In this document: one piece after another, positions 1 through 8,977 of the stretch
Numbering within the stretch: position 1 is the stretch's first letter
How the letters are laid out: each line of letters begins with the position of its first letter
NCBI RefSeq assembly: GCF_000377705.1
Contig: NZ_KB898625.1
Span: forward strand, 1-64,000
DNA: 64,000 bases
Direction: 5' to 3'
Source of the DNA: Salsuginibacillus kocurii DSM 18087
Lineage (GTDB): Bacteria; Bacillota; Bacilli; Bacillales; Marinococcaceae
Translations under genes and position numbers: made by a program
The notes under the pieces: model-generated
Seen by the model: the letters and a program-made list of their open reading frames with translations, nothing else
Databases searched by the model: none
Told to the model about the DNA's origin: nothing

Positions 1-278
1 AATTGAAGACACATTACACACCTTCGGTATAGAACGTTCTTTAAGTCATAAAGGAACTCCCTATGACAATGCTGTAGCTGAAGCTACATTTAAAACCATT
101 AAAACAGAATTCGTACATAATCAAACGTTCCCTAACCAACAAGAACTTGACCTCCAATTGTTTGATTATGTTCATTGGTTTAATCACATTCGTTTACACA
201 GCTCATTAGGTTATCAGTCTCCCATGGAATTTAAAAAAGCAACTTTATAAATGTGTCCAGTTTGGTGTTGACATACCA
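1..278 (+). mobile_element. 3' remnant of an IS3-family insertion sequence
   Basis: The window opens inside an IS3-family element: the end of the transposase reading frame (2-250) is followed at 254-278 by a right terminal inverted repeat that ends in TGACATACCA, the mirror of a TGGTATGTCA left end. The left part lies outside the window, so intactness cannot be judged. The element abuts the 21-bp-period repeat tract that begins about 10-30 bases further on, suggesting it inserted at the edge of that tract. Confidence 0.85.
2..250 (+). CDS. IS3-family transposase OrfB, C-terminal part (partial)
   Basis: The frame is open from the window edge to TAA at 248-250 and gives about 82 residues of the C-terminal end of an rve (DDE) integrase domain. 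The segment reading SHKGTPYDNAVAEATFKTIK carries the third catalytic acidic residue (Glu in AVAEATF), and the HWFNHIRLHSSLGYQSP block is the usual end of IS150/IS3 OrfB proteins. It would catalyse excision and insertion of the element. The N-terminal half and any OrfA are outside the window. Confidence 0.88.
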   Translation: MEDTLHTFGIERSLSHKGTPYDNAVAEATFKTIKTEFVHNQTFPNQQELDLQLFDYVHWFNHIRLHSSLGYQSPMEFKKATL

Positions 279-286
279 CCGATACG

Positions 287-600
287 GTGTGGGCCGAAGG
301 TGCTGCTCATAAGTGTGGCGTCGCGTGGATTGGTTGTGGTGCCATGTTCTTCGGTTGTGGCGTGTCTCCTGTTGGTTGTGGAGTCATGCCCTTCGGTTGT
401 GGCGTGGCCCTGGTTGGTTGTGGCATCACGTGCCACGGTTGTGGCGTGGCCCTGGTTGGTTGTGGAGTCACAAGCATCCCTTGTGGCGTGACTTCCCGTT
501 AGTGCCGTGTCACTCCCAATCAGTGCGGCGTCACCTTCTCCCAGTGCAACGTCGATTCCCATCTGTGCGGCAACGCCCCCTTGAATCCGGCTTTCCTTCC
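287..600. repeat. Tract of about 13 degenerate 21-bp repeats
   Basis: From about 311 to 583 the DNA can be written as consecutive 21-base units with core GGTTGTGGCGTG or AGTGCGGCGTCAC; I counted 13 units in register, with looser copies on either side. Because 21 is a multiple of three, several frames on both strands stay open and give seven-residue periodic peptides (GCGVxxx on plus), none with a convincing ribosome binding site. I therefore treat the tract as non-coding. Related 21-bp-period tracts occur near 16.86 and 35.95 kb. Confidence 0.8.
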
Positions 601-765
601 CAGAAGTGCGTCCCCTCTATCAAAGTGGCTCCCTCTCTCGTGCGTAGGGTACTTCCCTGCGGTAAGAAATTGAATGTCCATTCGCCCTTTGTCCTGTAAA
701 GCAAGATTGACGTTACGTTTCTTGTATTTTACACTAAGCCGTGGAGCAAAGGAGGCTTTTCTACA

Positions 766-975
766 GTGAATAATCACCTTCCTACATACCGCAGGCAGCA
801 AGGAATGTCGCAGCACGACTTAGCGCGGCGCCTAGGGGTGTCGCGGCAAACGATCATTTCGATTGAAAAAGGTAAATACAATCCGTCGCTTCCCTTGGCC
901 CTCCATCTTGCCCGCATTTTTGAAACAGAAGTGGAACAGCTTTTCCAATTGGAAGAGAAGGATATTAAATCATAA
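766..975 (+). CDS. XRE-family helix-turn-helix regulator
   Basis: A 69-residue single-domain HTH_3 protein. The fold shows as RRQQGMSQHDLARRLGVSRQ followed by TIISIEKGKYNPSL, the typical Xre/YozG-like core, ending in a short acidic tail. The GTG start is chosen because AAAGGAGG lies 10 bases upstream. It is followed 12 bases later by a small membrane protein gene, the usual pairing for this family, and a similar pair in opposite gene order is found at 57.2-57.7 kb. It probably represses its own two-gene operon; no target is known. Confidence 0.85.
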   Translation: MNNHLPTYRRQQGMSQHDLARRLGVSRQTIISIEKGKYNPSLPLALHLARIFETEVEQLFQLEEKDIKS

Positions 976-987
976 AAGGAGTTACTT

Positions 988-1359
988 ATGCAACGAAATA
1001 CATTTTTAATTATTGGGATCTTTTTTGTACTTATTATTGGCTTTTTTCTTGTATCCAGCATTATGGTAGGCGTGGCGCCGAACTTTATTATTTTTCCATT
1101 AATCAGTTTTGCCATTATGTGTTTTTCTCTGTATTATTTGTACCCCCAGTTTCGCCAAAAAGATGAACGGATGAAAGCCATTCGTGAGAGGGGAATGTTT
1201 TTTTCTTATTTTGCTTTAATCATTTACTTCTTCTTTTTCTGGACGGTATTACAATTCGATTTATTCTTTATTACCGCCCGTGAGCTTTTGCAAATTCTTA
1301 TTGCCCTAACCATCAGCACAGTATTTCTCTCGTTTGTTGTTGTTTCGAAACGTTATTAA
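988..1359 (+). CDS. Small membrane protein paired with XRE regulator
   Basis: A 123-residue protein with four predicted transmembrane stretches: about residues 5-27, 31-50, 70-92 and 97-117. A basic/acidic cytoplasmic segment (PQFRQKDERMKAIRERG) lies between the second and third. This matches the small multi-pass proteins that commonly follow Xre-like regulators in Bacillaceae (DUF2178-like architecture). The start has AAAAGGAG eight bases upstream and the gene is almost certainly cotranscribed with the regulator before it. Function unknown. Confidence 0.8.
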   Translation: MQRNTFLIIGIFFVLIIGFFLVSSIMVGVAPNFIIFPLISFAIMCFSLYYLYPQFRQKDERMKAIRERGMFFSYFALIIYFFFFWTVLQFDLFFITARELLQILIALTISTVFLSFVVVSKRY

Positions 1360-1367
1360 TCGATAGA

Positions 1368-1396
1368 AAGGAGCTGGCCATAATGGTCAGCTCCTT
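1368..1396. terminator. Bidirectional hairpin between membrane-protein gene and mtlD
   Basis: AAGGAGCTGGCCA pairs with TGGTCAGCTCCTT across a 3-base loop. On the minus strand it is followed by TTTCT, fitting termination of the mtl operon; on the plus strand it sits 8 bases after the membrane-protein stop but lacks a T-run. Confidence 0.7.
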
Positions 1397-1425
1397 GTCG
1401 TATGCTCTCTACTATTTTGTTAGCC

Positions 1426-2583
1426 TCACGAATCCGCTAACGCTTTTATTTTCTCTGTAATTATATTAATGACTTCCTCGTCTTCGCTGCCAATCACTTC
1501 AGCCACTACTTTTTCCGTCGACTCTGTCTGCAAGCGCTGCTTTAATGCTTGGCTTTCTTCATCAGCTTCTACATCAAACAAGAAAGCTGAAGCGATGGTA
1601 GTTAATAAGTTAGGAGCATCTACTCCTTTTTCGCGTAACTGTAGAAAAGGATTAACCAAGCGATCATCGGCAGCAAGCTTACGCAGTGGCTGCCTTCCGA
1701 CTCTTCGTACATCATCTGCTAAATACGGATTTTTAAAACGTTCAAGAATTTTAGCGTGATAGGCTTGCATGTCTTCGCGACTGAACCCGTATTTACGCTC
1801 AAGCAATTCGCCAGTTTCCTGCAAAACTCCTTGCAATACAGGTGTAACAGCATCATGGCGTATTGCATCTGGGACTGCATCAACGTTGTGATACGCGCCT
1901 AAATAGGCAAGCGCCGCATGGCCTGTATTTACGGTAAATAATTTGCGCTCAACATATGGATTTAAGTCTGATACGTACGTAACACCTGGAAGCGACGTCG
2001 ATGTTTCTCTATTTTTCATGGCCGGGGTTTCAATGACCCATTCGAAAAATGGCTCCACTTTTACATTTAACAACTGTTCAGCTCCGTCTTGGTTGGGGAC
2101 GATCCGGTCCACCGCCGCATTTGGGAACCCGGCTACCGTTTTCACCTCAGCCTCTTCAGCCTGAGCTACATTTGCCAGCACATGGCCTTTTAGTAGCTCG
2201 CTTCCACCGATCATGTTTTCACAAGCAATCACGTCCACCGGCTCCTTGCCGGCAGCTGCCCGCTTGCTTAAGCCTTTGGCCAAAAGCGGCGCGATTTTTT
2301 CCAAAACAGCCGGGCCGACTGCGGTCGTAATCAGGTCGGCATCGACAATTTGCCGGACAATCTCCTCGCTTTCGGATGCGCTGTTGAGCGCGGAGATTCC
2401 CTGTATTGGGACCGTGGGATCGTCTTCTTCTGCATAAATGACCTCATATGTGCCTTGCTCATTTAATGCAGAAATAATCTCTTCATTTACATCGGCAAAG
2501 CAAATATGAAATCCGGCCCTGTGCAGGATTTCCCCGACAAAGCCCCGGCCGATGTTGCCCGCTCCAAAGTGTAGAGCCTGCAT
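1426..2583 (-). CDS. mtlD: Mannitol-1-phosphate 5-dehydrogenase
   Basis: Oxidises cytosolic mannitol-1-phosphate to fructose-6-phosphate with NAD+, the step after PTS uptake. The 385-residue length is typical. The N-terminal Rossmann motif FGAGNIGRGF is at residues 6-15, and the polyol-dehydrogenase catalytic motif K-x4-N-x2-H is K214, N219, H222. It is the last gene of mtlA-mtlR-mtlF-mtlD; its ATG shares one base with the mtlF stop, implying translational coupling. A GAGGTGAC ribosome binding site lies inside the end of mtlF. Confidence 0.97.
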   Translation of the reverse strand: MQALHFGAGNIGRGFVGEILHRAGFHICFADVNEEIISALNEQGTYEVIYAEEDDPTVPIQGISALNSASESEEIVRQIVDADLITTAVGPAVLEKIAPLLAKGLSKRAAAGKEPVDVIACENMIGGSELLKGHVLANVAQAEEAEVKTVAGFPNAAVDRIVPNQDGAEQLLNVKVEPFFEWVIETPAMKNRETSTSLPGVTYVSDLNPYVERKLFTVNTGHAALAYLGAYHNVDAVPDAIRHDAVTPVLQGVLQETGELLERKYGFSREDMQAYHAKILERFKNPYLADDVRRVGRQPLRKLAADDRLVNPFLQLREKGVDAPNLLTTIASAFLFDVEADEESQALKQRLQTESTEKVVAEVIGSEDEEVINIITEKIKALADS

Positions 2584-3020
2584 TAGCCTGTCACCTCTGT
2601 AAAGTGATTCAATAATTCATCCGCACTATTAGCATTCAATATATCTTCTAGTTTACTTTCATCGGAGCAGGTAATTGCGATATTAGATAAAATCTCAAGG
2701 TGCTCATCTCCTTTGCCGGCAATGCCGATGACAAGCCGTACCTCTTCGCCGTCCCAATCAATCGGTTCATCAAATAGCAAAATCGAAATCCCAGTTTCTT
2801 TAATCTCTTTTTTTGCATCTTCTGTACCGTGAGGAATCGCTAAATAATTACCCATATAAGTTGAAGTGAGTTCTTCCCGGGCCATCATCTCTTTAACATA
2901 AGCTTCGTTGACATAACCTTGCGACTGAAGAATTTCTCCCGCTTTTTGAATTGCTTCTTCTTTTGGCATGGTTTCCAATCCTAGTTGTATATTCTCTTTA
3001 GTTAAAACAGTAGATGCCAT
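2583..3020 (-). CDS. mtlF: PTS mannitol-specific enzyme IIA
   Basis: Cytosolic phosphocarrier that takes phosphate from HPr on a histidine and passes it to the IIB domain of MtlA. The 145-residue protein has the IIA active site NYLAIPHGTE with His64. I chose the ATG at 3020 (MASTVL) because AGGAG lies 8 bases upstream; a GTG nine bases earlier is possible. It begins 11 bases after the mtlR stop and overlaps mtlD by one base, so it is central in the mannitol operon. Confidence 0.95.
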   Translation of the reverse strand: MASTVLTKENIQLGLETMPKEEAIQKAGEILQSQGYVNEAYVKEMMAREELTSTYMGNYLAIPHGTEDAKKEIKETGISILLFDEPIDWDGEEVRLVIGIAGKGDEHLEILSNIAITCSDESKLEDILNANSADELLNHFTEVTG

Positions 3021-3031
3021 TTTTTCCACTC

Positions 3032-5107
3032 CTACTCATGTATTTTTTCTATTAAATAATCTTTTAAGCGCTTTTCTAACAATTGATACAGCTCAGCTTG
3101 ACCGCCTTGTTCAAACCGGGCAATGTGCTCATCACTTTCGATAATCAGCGTGCTGATATAACTCATAACCCCCAGCCCCTCTTCATGCCAGGTGGCTGGA
3201 GCGAGCATTAATAACAGCCGCCGCACAGAAGTCTCGCTATTATCCATCGCACGCACACGAATTGGACTTTTCAGTTCATGAATTGTAAAACTTGGCACCT
3301 GTACATCGTCGCTGCGTGTATGGAACAAAGCGAGTTCAGTTTCTGGGATTGCCAGTCCTCCTAAATGCTGCCGTTCGAGTAATTGGTCTTTGACCTGTTC
3401 CCCGTTTACAAGCCACCCGTTCTTCTCTTGCTGTGTGCAAATCTGGGAAAGTACCGTTTCTGCATCGGTCTGTTCGTTCCAGCTGCTTACCTGGAAATGT
3501 TCAAGAATGGATTGGATCAGCGAACTTAGTTGTTCTATTCCCCGAAACGAAGCAGTTGATTCATTGATCTGGGTTGGTTCCTTTTCCAATTCATTGTCTC
3601 CAAGCCACTGGCTTTGCTGGATCGTTTGCCGGATGGCAGTTATTTCTTTTCCTGATAAGAACGGAGTGACGAGAACATAATCATCTCGATCACGCAGCGG
3701 AATCGTAGAGATGAGCAGATCCCTTCTTTCTTTAGCAATAGCTTGAACATCAAGGGCGGACGCATGTGTTACTTCCTCAATTTCAGGTATTTCTTTCTTC
3801 AGCCGGGCCGCAAGCATCTTCGACGTCCCTAGTCCACTGGAGCAGACAACAATGGCGCGTAGTTTCTTTTCATTACGCATCCTCTCCATTGCTGACCAGA
3901 AGTGCATCACCAGAAAGCCTACTTCTTCATCTGGCATAGGGTCAGGAAACACCTGGGCTGCTTTTGTCTTTAGACTGGAAAACAGGGCTGGATAATCTGT
4001 TTGGATATGGCTGAGCAATGGGTTATGAATTTTCATTTGCTGGCGAATCCGGTAAAGAGCTGGCTTTAAGTGCGTAATGAGCCCGTCCCTAAGCGCAATA
4101 TCATTTGCTAACGGTAGCTCCCATTCCTGTTCAACAAGCTGAATGAGTTTCGTTATTTTCCTGGTTAATTCCAAGGCTTGTTCTTCTTGGACATAAACTT
4201 GGGGTGCGATTTGCTTGGCTCCTAAGAGGTGCATCGTCACATAGCCGATTTCAGAAGTTGGAATGGTCAGTTCAAGTCGTTCTTCTAATTTCTTCAAGAC
4301 AGTTTTTGCCCAGTCATATTCCGGCTGCTGCTTCAACTCTTCAAGCGTTGCCTCATCCATTACAATTTCTTCGCCCTGGCATATCCGCTCAGTTGCCAAA
4401 CCTAAATGTATGACTAGACCAAGATACGAAGTGTCCGCGATCGGCTCACTATACGCCTGGTGCAAATCTCGTAACGCAAGCAGTACCTCATGGAGCACAC
4501 CTGCATCAATAACGTTTAACAGCTTTTTTGAAGCCTGGCGCTCAATATGCTCCTTTTGAAACGAATCATCAAGAAAAGAAAATAGCTCCTCTTCGGACGC
4601 ATATTCCGTCAGCAAATTACGAAGCGCCCTTCGCTTCAAGGATTCTTCACCTTCAACATAAACGCCGTAACCCCGCCTGCGTACAAGTTCAAGCTGATGC
4701 GGGTAAAGCCAATCCTTCAACTTATTTAAATCATTGCTCGCTGTAGCAATTGTAACCCCTAGTTCTTTCGCCAATGTATAAAGTTTTACCGGCTCCTTTG
4801 ACTGCAACAAAATCGAGCTCAGTAAATGTTGGCGTTCTTCAGGGGAATACTCCACCGGTTCGTGCTGTTGTAATTCCTGCTTAAGCTGCTCGATCTGAGG
4901 GCCCGCGCCTTCTAAAAGCATGCCTTTTCCTGTTTCTTTTGCAAGCTGCAGCTGAAAGGACGATAACACCTGCTCTACACCTGGTAAATCCCGGTGAATC
5001 GTGCGCTGGCTCACGTGCAGATCATCAGCTAGTTGCTTTACAGTGATTCCTTCAGAAGAAGCTAGAAGGGACGACAAAATATGTCGTTCCCTTGCTGACA
5101 AATACAT
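3032..5107 (-). CDS. mtlR: Mannitol operon transcriptional activator MtlR
   Basis: A PTS-controlled activator of about 691 residues. Order: two helix-turn-helix domains (residues 1-50 and ~90-135), PRD1 (~185-305, with H234 and H293), PRD2 (~310-415, H346 and H402), a IIB-gat-like domain with C422 in VCSSGLGTSK, and a C-terminal IIA-like domain with H596 in LALFHTRS. In the family, HPr phosphorylation of PRD2 activates it, while phosphorylation of the IIB/IIA-like domains by the mannitol PTS prevents activation without substrate. ATG 5107 is preceded by AGGTGA. It sits between mtlA and mtlF, as in G. stearothermophilus. Confidence 0.93.
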   Translation of the reverse strand: MYLSARERHILSSLLASSEGITVKQLADDLHVSQRTIHRDLPGVEQVLSSFQLQLAKETGKGMLLEGAGPQIEQLKQELQQHEPVEYSPEERQHLLSSILLQSKEPVKLYTLAKELGVTIATASNDLNKLKDWLYPHQLELVRRRGYGVYVEGEESLKRRALRNLLTEYASEEELFSFLDDSFQKEHIERQASKKLLNVIDAGVLHEVLLALRDLHQAYSEPIADTSYLGLVIHLGLATERICQGEEIVMDEATLEELKQQPEYDWAKTVLKKLEERLELTIPTSEIGYVTMHLLGAKQIAPQVYVQEEQALELTRKITKLIQLVEQEWELPLANDIALRDGLITHLKPALYRIRQQMKIHNPLLSHIQTDYPALFSSLKTKAAQVFPDPMPDEEVGFLVMHFWSAMERMRNEKKLRAIVVCSSGLGTSKMLAARLKKEIPEIEEVTHASALDVQAIAKERRDLLISTIPLRDRDDYVLVTPFLSGKEITAIRQTIQQSQWLGDNELEKEPTQINESTASFRGIEQLSSLIQSILEHFQVSSWNEQTDAETVLSQICTQQEKNGWLVNGEQVKDQLLERQHLGGLAIPETELALFHTRSDDVQVPSFTIHELKSPIRVRAMDNSETSVRRLLLMLAPATWHEEGLGVMSYISTLIIESDEHIARFEQGGQAELYQLLEKRLKDYLIEKIHE

Positions 5108-5130
5108 GTTTATCACCTAGCTTCCTTTCA

Positions 5131-6579
5131 TTATTGTTGCTGCTCTTTCAACTCTTCTACCAGTTCATCATATTTCTGAGCGTTCATAAAGTTTTCAACA
5201 GAAACATGGTGCTTATCTGGCTGTTTGCTTCGAGCACGCTCGGTCAAATCTTTGTGCGTGACAACAAGGTCTGTGTCATCTGGAATTTGGGTCACTGACG
5301 TATTTGTCACTTCAATCTCAAGCCCTGCTTCTTTCACCTTTTTCTTTAAGATTGATGCTCCCATTGCACTTGAGCCCATGCCGGCATCACAAGCGAAGAC
5401 AATTTTGTTGACATTTTCATAAGAAGCCGTGGCTGTTTCTTCTGTTTCATTTGAAGTCAAATGCTCGGAAACGCTGCTCTTCTTCCCTTTCATCGTTTCC
5501 ATTTTCTCGGTTGCTTCATCCAAGTTTTCTTCATTTGTGCCCGTCGTTTTCATGATAACAGCTGAAATCAAGAAAGAAACAGCCGTGGCTACAAAGATAC
5601 CTGCAAAAACGCCTAGATGATTACCCTGCGGCGTCATGAGGGAGTAGGCGATAATACTTCCAGGGGAAGGCACCGCGACCAGTCCTGCGTCAAACAATAC
5701 AAAGGTAAAGATACCACTCATGCCCCCGCCAATTACAGCCAAAATAAGAAGCGGCTTCATGAGAATGTAAGGGAAGTAAATTTCATGAATCCCACCGAAA
5801 AAGTGAATGACAGAAGCTCCGGCCGCTGAACCTTTTGCCATTTTAGAACCGAAGACTAAAAAGGCAAGTAAAACGCCAAGACCCGGTCCTGGATTCGTTT
5901 CAAGCATGAACAAGATGGAACTTCCAGTCTCAGAGGCTTCTGAAGCTCCGAGCGGACTCAAAATCCCGTGGTTAATCGCATTGTTTAAGAACAACACTTT
6001 CGCCGGTTCAATAATAATGCTCGTTAAAGGAAGCAGGCCCAGGTTAACAATTTGCTGCACCCCAAGGGCAAGCGTGTTCGTCAGGCCGGAGACTACCGGG
6101 CCGACGCCGGCGTTACCTACCAATGCAAGAATAAGCCCGACGATACCTGCGGAAAAGTTGTTAATCAGCATTTCAAATCCGGAAGGAACTTTGCCTTCAA
6201 AGAACCTGTCCACCAATTTAATCGCGAAACCGCCAAGCGGCCCCATAATCATCGCGCCTAAGAACATCGGAATTTCAGCCCCGACAATGACACCCATTGC
6301 CGCGGTAGCCCCGACGACACCCCCGCGCAGGCCATGTACCATCCGGCCGCCCGTAAATGCAATTAAGAGCGGTAGCAAGTACATAATCATCGGATCAACT
6401 AGTTCAGCAAATCCTTCATGCGGCAACCAGCCATCTTCTATAAATAAAGCCGTTATAAAACCCCAAGCAATAAATGCGCCGATATTTGGCATGATCATAC
6501 CGCTCAAGTACCCGCCGAACTTTTGTACTTTTGTCTTAAAGCCTCCTTGCTGCTCTTCTGAGACTTGTTCAGTACTCAT
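5131..6579 (-). CDS. mtlA: PTS mannitol transporter subunit IICB
   Basis: Membrane permease that imports mannitol and phosphorylates it to mannitol-1-phosphate. Residues ~20-345 are the multi-pass IIC domain with the GGIHEIYFPY signature near 262-271; a hydrophilic linker (~345-388) leads to the IIB domain with the phosphocysteine C397 in ACDAGMGSSAMG. No IIA is fused; MtlF supplies it. The 482-residue length suits IICB proteins. AGGAGGAA precedes the ATG and a cre-like site lies 39 bases upstream. First gene of the mtl operon, divergent from an MFS gene. Confidence 0.96.
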   Translation of the reverse strand: MSTEQVSEEQQGGFKTKVQKFGGYLSGMIMPNIGAFIAWGFITALFIEDGWLPHEGFAELVDPMIMYLLPLLIAFTGGRMVHGLRGGVVGATAAMGVIVGAEIPMFLGAMIMGPLGGFAIKLVDRFFEGKVPSGFEMLINNFSAGIVGLILALVGNAGVGPVVSGLTNTLALGVQQIVNLGLLPLTSIIIEPAKVLFLNNAINHGILSPLGASEASETGSSILFMLETNPGPGLGVLLAFLVFGSKMAKGSAAGASVIHFFGGIHEIYFPYILMKPLLILAVIGGGMSGIFTFVLFDAGLVAVPSPGSIIAYSLMTPQGNHLGVFAGIFVATAVSFLISAVIMKTTGTNEENLDEATEKMETMKGKKSSVSEHLTSNETEETATASYENVNKIVFACDAGMGSSAMGASILKKKVKEAGLEIEVTNTSVTQIPDDTDLVVTHKDLTERARSKQPDKHHVSVENFMNAQKYDELVEELKEQQQ

Positions 6580-6617
6580 AGTTTCTTCCTCCTTTTTAGA
6601 TATGGTGTACTTTCATG

Positions 6618-6631
6618 GTAAAGCGCTATCA
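6618..6631. promoter_or_regulatory. cre-like CcpA site upstream of mtlA
   Basis: GTAAAGCGCTATCA matches 11 of 14 positions of the strong cre TGAAAGCGCTTTCA, including the central AAAGCGCT. It lies about 40 bases before mtlA, where catabolite control of a PTS operon is expected. Call rests on sequence similarity only. Confidence 0.6.
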
Positions 6632-6727
6632 CCGCTATCGCAATTGAATCTAATCATAATTTCGTCACAACTCGGCATGACAAAATTAAAATAGAAAAGA
6701 CCTACGTTTGTAGAGCTTTCAAAAAAA

Positions 6728-6788
6728 CCGGCGATTGGTGAAGCTATTGGCCTATCACTTTATGCCGGATAACTGTAAAGCTTACAGT
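6728..6788. promoter_or_regulatory. Inverted repeats in the mtlA / MFS divergent region
   Basis: Two inverted repeats lie side by side: CCGGC...GCCGG (6728-6768, with GGTGA...TCAC inside) and ACTGTAA-AGC-TTACAGT (6772-6788). Either could be an operator for MtlR or for the divergent MFS gene; no experimental basis is available. Confidence 0.35.
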
Positions 6789-6859
6789 AAACCATCTATA
6801 CTCATTTATTTTGACGTGCTGAAGATAGTATGTAACGCTAGTAGTATTGATCACTTTTT

Positions 6860-8074
6860 ATGAGAAACGAGAAGATATATATGACGAACCGAACGGCTAC
6901 TATTCTTTTTGTGCTTGGCATTCTGTTTATCTCCTTTAACCTGCGTCCTGCTATTACTGCCGTCGGCCCGCTCGTCCCATTGATTCGTGAAGACACCGGC
7001 ATGTCAAACAGCCTGGCTGGCTCGCTTACGACGATTCCGCTCCTTTCCTTTGCGGCTTTCTCACTGATTGCCCCCAAACTTGGCCTTCGCTTTGGCAATA
7101 ACTTGGCTGTTTTTGCTGCGCTAGCCACCCTTGTGACAGGGATATTTCTGCGAACGACCGGCTTGATTACAGCCATCTTGGTTGGTACAGCACTTATCGG
7201 AATCGGTATAGCAGTCTGTAATGTCCTGCTCCCTGGTATTATCAAATTTAACTTTCCCCAAAAAGTGGGGATTATGACAAGCATCTACACAGCCGGGATG
7301 GGGCTGTTTGCAAGCATCGGCTCTGGCCTAAGTATCCCGCTTGCTGAAACAGCCGGGCTCGGTTGGGAGATGACACTTGCCATCTGGGGGCTCTTAGGGG
7401 GACTTGCCTTAGTCTTCTGGGCTCCGCAGTTAAAAGGGAGCGTGTCCGCTCGTACATCGTCCGCCGTGGCAGCTTCAGTAGACCATAATCATATGCCAAT
7501 CTGGAAATCTAGCCTTGCTTGGTACGTGACGTTATTCATGGGCCTGCAGTCTTTTGTCTTTTACAACATGATCGCGTGGCTTCCTGACGTTCTTCAATCT
7601 CTCGGAGTAAGTTTAGCCTTTGCCGGTTGGACGCTTTTTCTCCTTCAGCTTATTGGCATTCCGTTCAGCTTCGCGGTACCTTTGCTTGCCACCCGCCTTC
7701 GCAATCAACAACCGATAGTGGTCGGCATTTGCAGCCTGTATGTGATAAGCATGAGCGGCCTTCTTTTCTTGCCGAACCTGCCGGTAATCATTATTAGTGC
7801 CTTATGTCTTGGCATTGGCCAGGGAGCTGCTATCAGCCTCGCCCTGACACTGCTTGGCCTCCGCGCTAAAGAACCGCAGGAAGCAGCACGCTTATCCGGC
7901 ATGGCTCAATCTGTCGGTTACTTGCTTGCAGCCAGCGGACCTGTTCTCATGGGTGTGATGTATGACACGTTTTCCACCTGGCAGCCGTTTCTTTATACGA
8001 TACTTGTCGTCAGCTTTCTCGTGCTTGCCTTCGGACTTAAAGCCGGGCAAAACCGATATATATTTGAGTCCTGA
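6860..8074 (+). CDS. MFS transporter, CynX/NimT (YycB-like) family
   Basis: A 404-residue, 12-helix major facilitator. The opening FISFNLRPAITAVGPLVPLI is the hallmark of the CynX/NimT group (B. subtilis YycB, E. coli CynX/NimT), implicated in cyanate or 2-nitroimidazole export; the substrate here cannot be read from sequence. No strong ribosome binding site precedes ATG 6860; an in-frame ATG at 6881 preceded by GAGAAG is an alternative start. Monocistronic, divergent from mtlA, ending before a strong terminator at 8186. Confidence 0.88.
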   Translation: MRNEKIYMTNRTATILFVLGILFISFNLRPAITAVGPLVPLIREDTGMSNSLAGSLTTIPLLSFAAFSLIAPKLGLRFGNNLAVFAALATLVTGIFLRTTGLITAILVGTALIGIGIAVCNVLLPGIIKFNFPQKVGIMTSIYTAGMGLFASIGSGLSIPLAETAGLGWEMTLAIWGLLGGLALVFWAPQLKGSVSARTSSAVAASVDHNHMPIWKSSLAWYVTLFMGLQSFVFYNMIAWLPDVLQSLGVSLAFAGWTLFLLQLIGIPFSFAVPLLATRLRNQQPIVVGICSLYVISMSGLLFLPNLPVIIISALCLGIGQGAAISLALTLLGLRAKEPQEAARLSGMAQSVGYLLAASGPVLMGVMYDTFSTWQPFLYTILVVSFLVLAFGLKAGQNRYIFES

Positions 8075-8185
8075 TCCAATTTTTAACTAACAGGAACTGC
8101 CTGTTTTCATTTCTGGAAATGTCTGCAGCGTTTAAGCGTCTGTTAACGTGAACTTGCTTCACTTCAGATATTTCCTCCACACAGA

Positions 8186-8218
8186 AACCCCGATCCAAAA
8201 AGAAGGATCGGGGTTATT
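8186..8218. terminator. Intrinsic terminator after MFS gene
   Basis: AACCCCGATCC pairs with GGATCGGGGTT around an 8-base A-rich loop, then TTATTAA. It lies between convergent MFS (+) and ferritin (-) genes and may serve both. Confidence 0.75.
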
Positions 8219-8343
8219 AACATAATAGAGCTGAAAATCCCACAGCATGGTTTTCACAAGGAAGGAAGCAATGCCCGAGGCAAGCTGCTTCCTGACAATC
8301 AATAGCAACATTTAACGAAGTCGTATAAAAACAGAAAACATCT

Positions 8344-8847
8344 TTATTCCGGCGGGGTGAACGAGCGCTTGGACAACTCTTCATCTAGCAGGAAGATCGC
8401 ATCTCCATCTAGGTGGACACGTTCTAATTTTTTAATATACCCATCAAATAATGCTTCTTCTTCAACCTGCTCATCAATAAACCAATTCAAAAACGTCATC
8501 GTCGCATGTTCTCGCTCATCTAACGCCAAATCGGCAAGCTTATAAATCCGCTTAGTTACTTCTTTTTCGTGAGCTAACGATTTTTTAAAACAGTCCAGGA
8601 TCGAAGAAAAGGAATTTTCGGGGGTTTCAAAACCTGTGACATGCAGACGAGCCCCCATATCATTTAAAAAGTGATAAAACTTCATCGCATGAAAGCGCTC
8701 CTCTTCTGCCTGCACATGAAAAAAGTTAGAAAACCCATCAAGGTCTTGGTGTGAACAGTAAGCTGCTGTTGCTAAGTAAGCGTGGGCGGAATAAAATTCA
8801 TAATTCATTTGTTCCATTAATTGTTGTTCCAGCTTTTCACTCATCAT
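8344..8847 (-). CDS. Ferritin (non-haem iron storage protein)
   Basis: A 167-residue four-helix ferritin that oxidises Fe(II) and stores iron as a 24-mer. Ferroxidase ligands are visible: Glu in NYEFYSAHAY, the EEE-R-FH motif in QAEEERFHAMKF, the Glu pair in LAHEKEVTKR, and Gln/Glu in NWFIDEQVEEE, as in FtnA proteins. GGGGGCAGG precedes a tandem ATGATG start. Monocistronic. A C-terminal extension ends in SKRSFTPPE. Confidence 0.93.
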   Translation of the reverse strand: MMSEKLEQQLMEQMNYEFYSAHAYLATAAYCSHQDLDGFSNFFHVQAEEERFHAMKFYHFLNDMGARLHVTGFETPENSFSSILDCFKKSLAHEKEVTKRIYKLADLALDEREHATMTFLNWFIDEQVEEEALFDGYIKKLERVHLDGDAIFLLDEELSKRSFTPPE

Positions 8848-8977
8848 AATATACCTGCCCCCTTTATTGAGCTGAACTCTGATTTAAGTATACTAAAGAT
8901 ATCGGCAAATCAGAATGATACGAAGAGGGATTTTTACACAAAATTATAAAAGGTCCATGTTGGATATTTCATGAGAA

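Noticed and set aside
311-583. CRISPR array
   Set aside because: Units are contiguous 21-bp degenerate repeats without spacers, and no cas genes are present.
245-699. Overlapping open frames on both strands (105, 71, 63 and 128 codons)
   Set aside because: All arise from the 21-bp repeat tract, whose unit is a multiple of three; none has a good ribosome binding site or non-repetitive sequence.
5807-6694. Plus-strand 295-codon open frame
   Set aside because: It is the antisense of mtlA; composition is Pro/Ser/Lys rich as expected from the reverse of a membrane protein, with no start signal.
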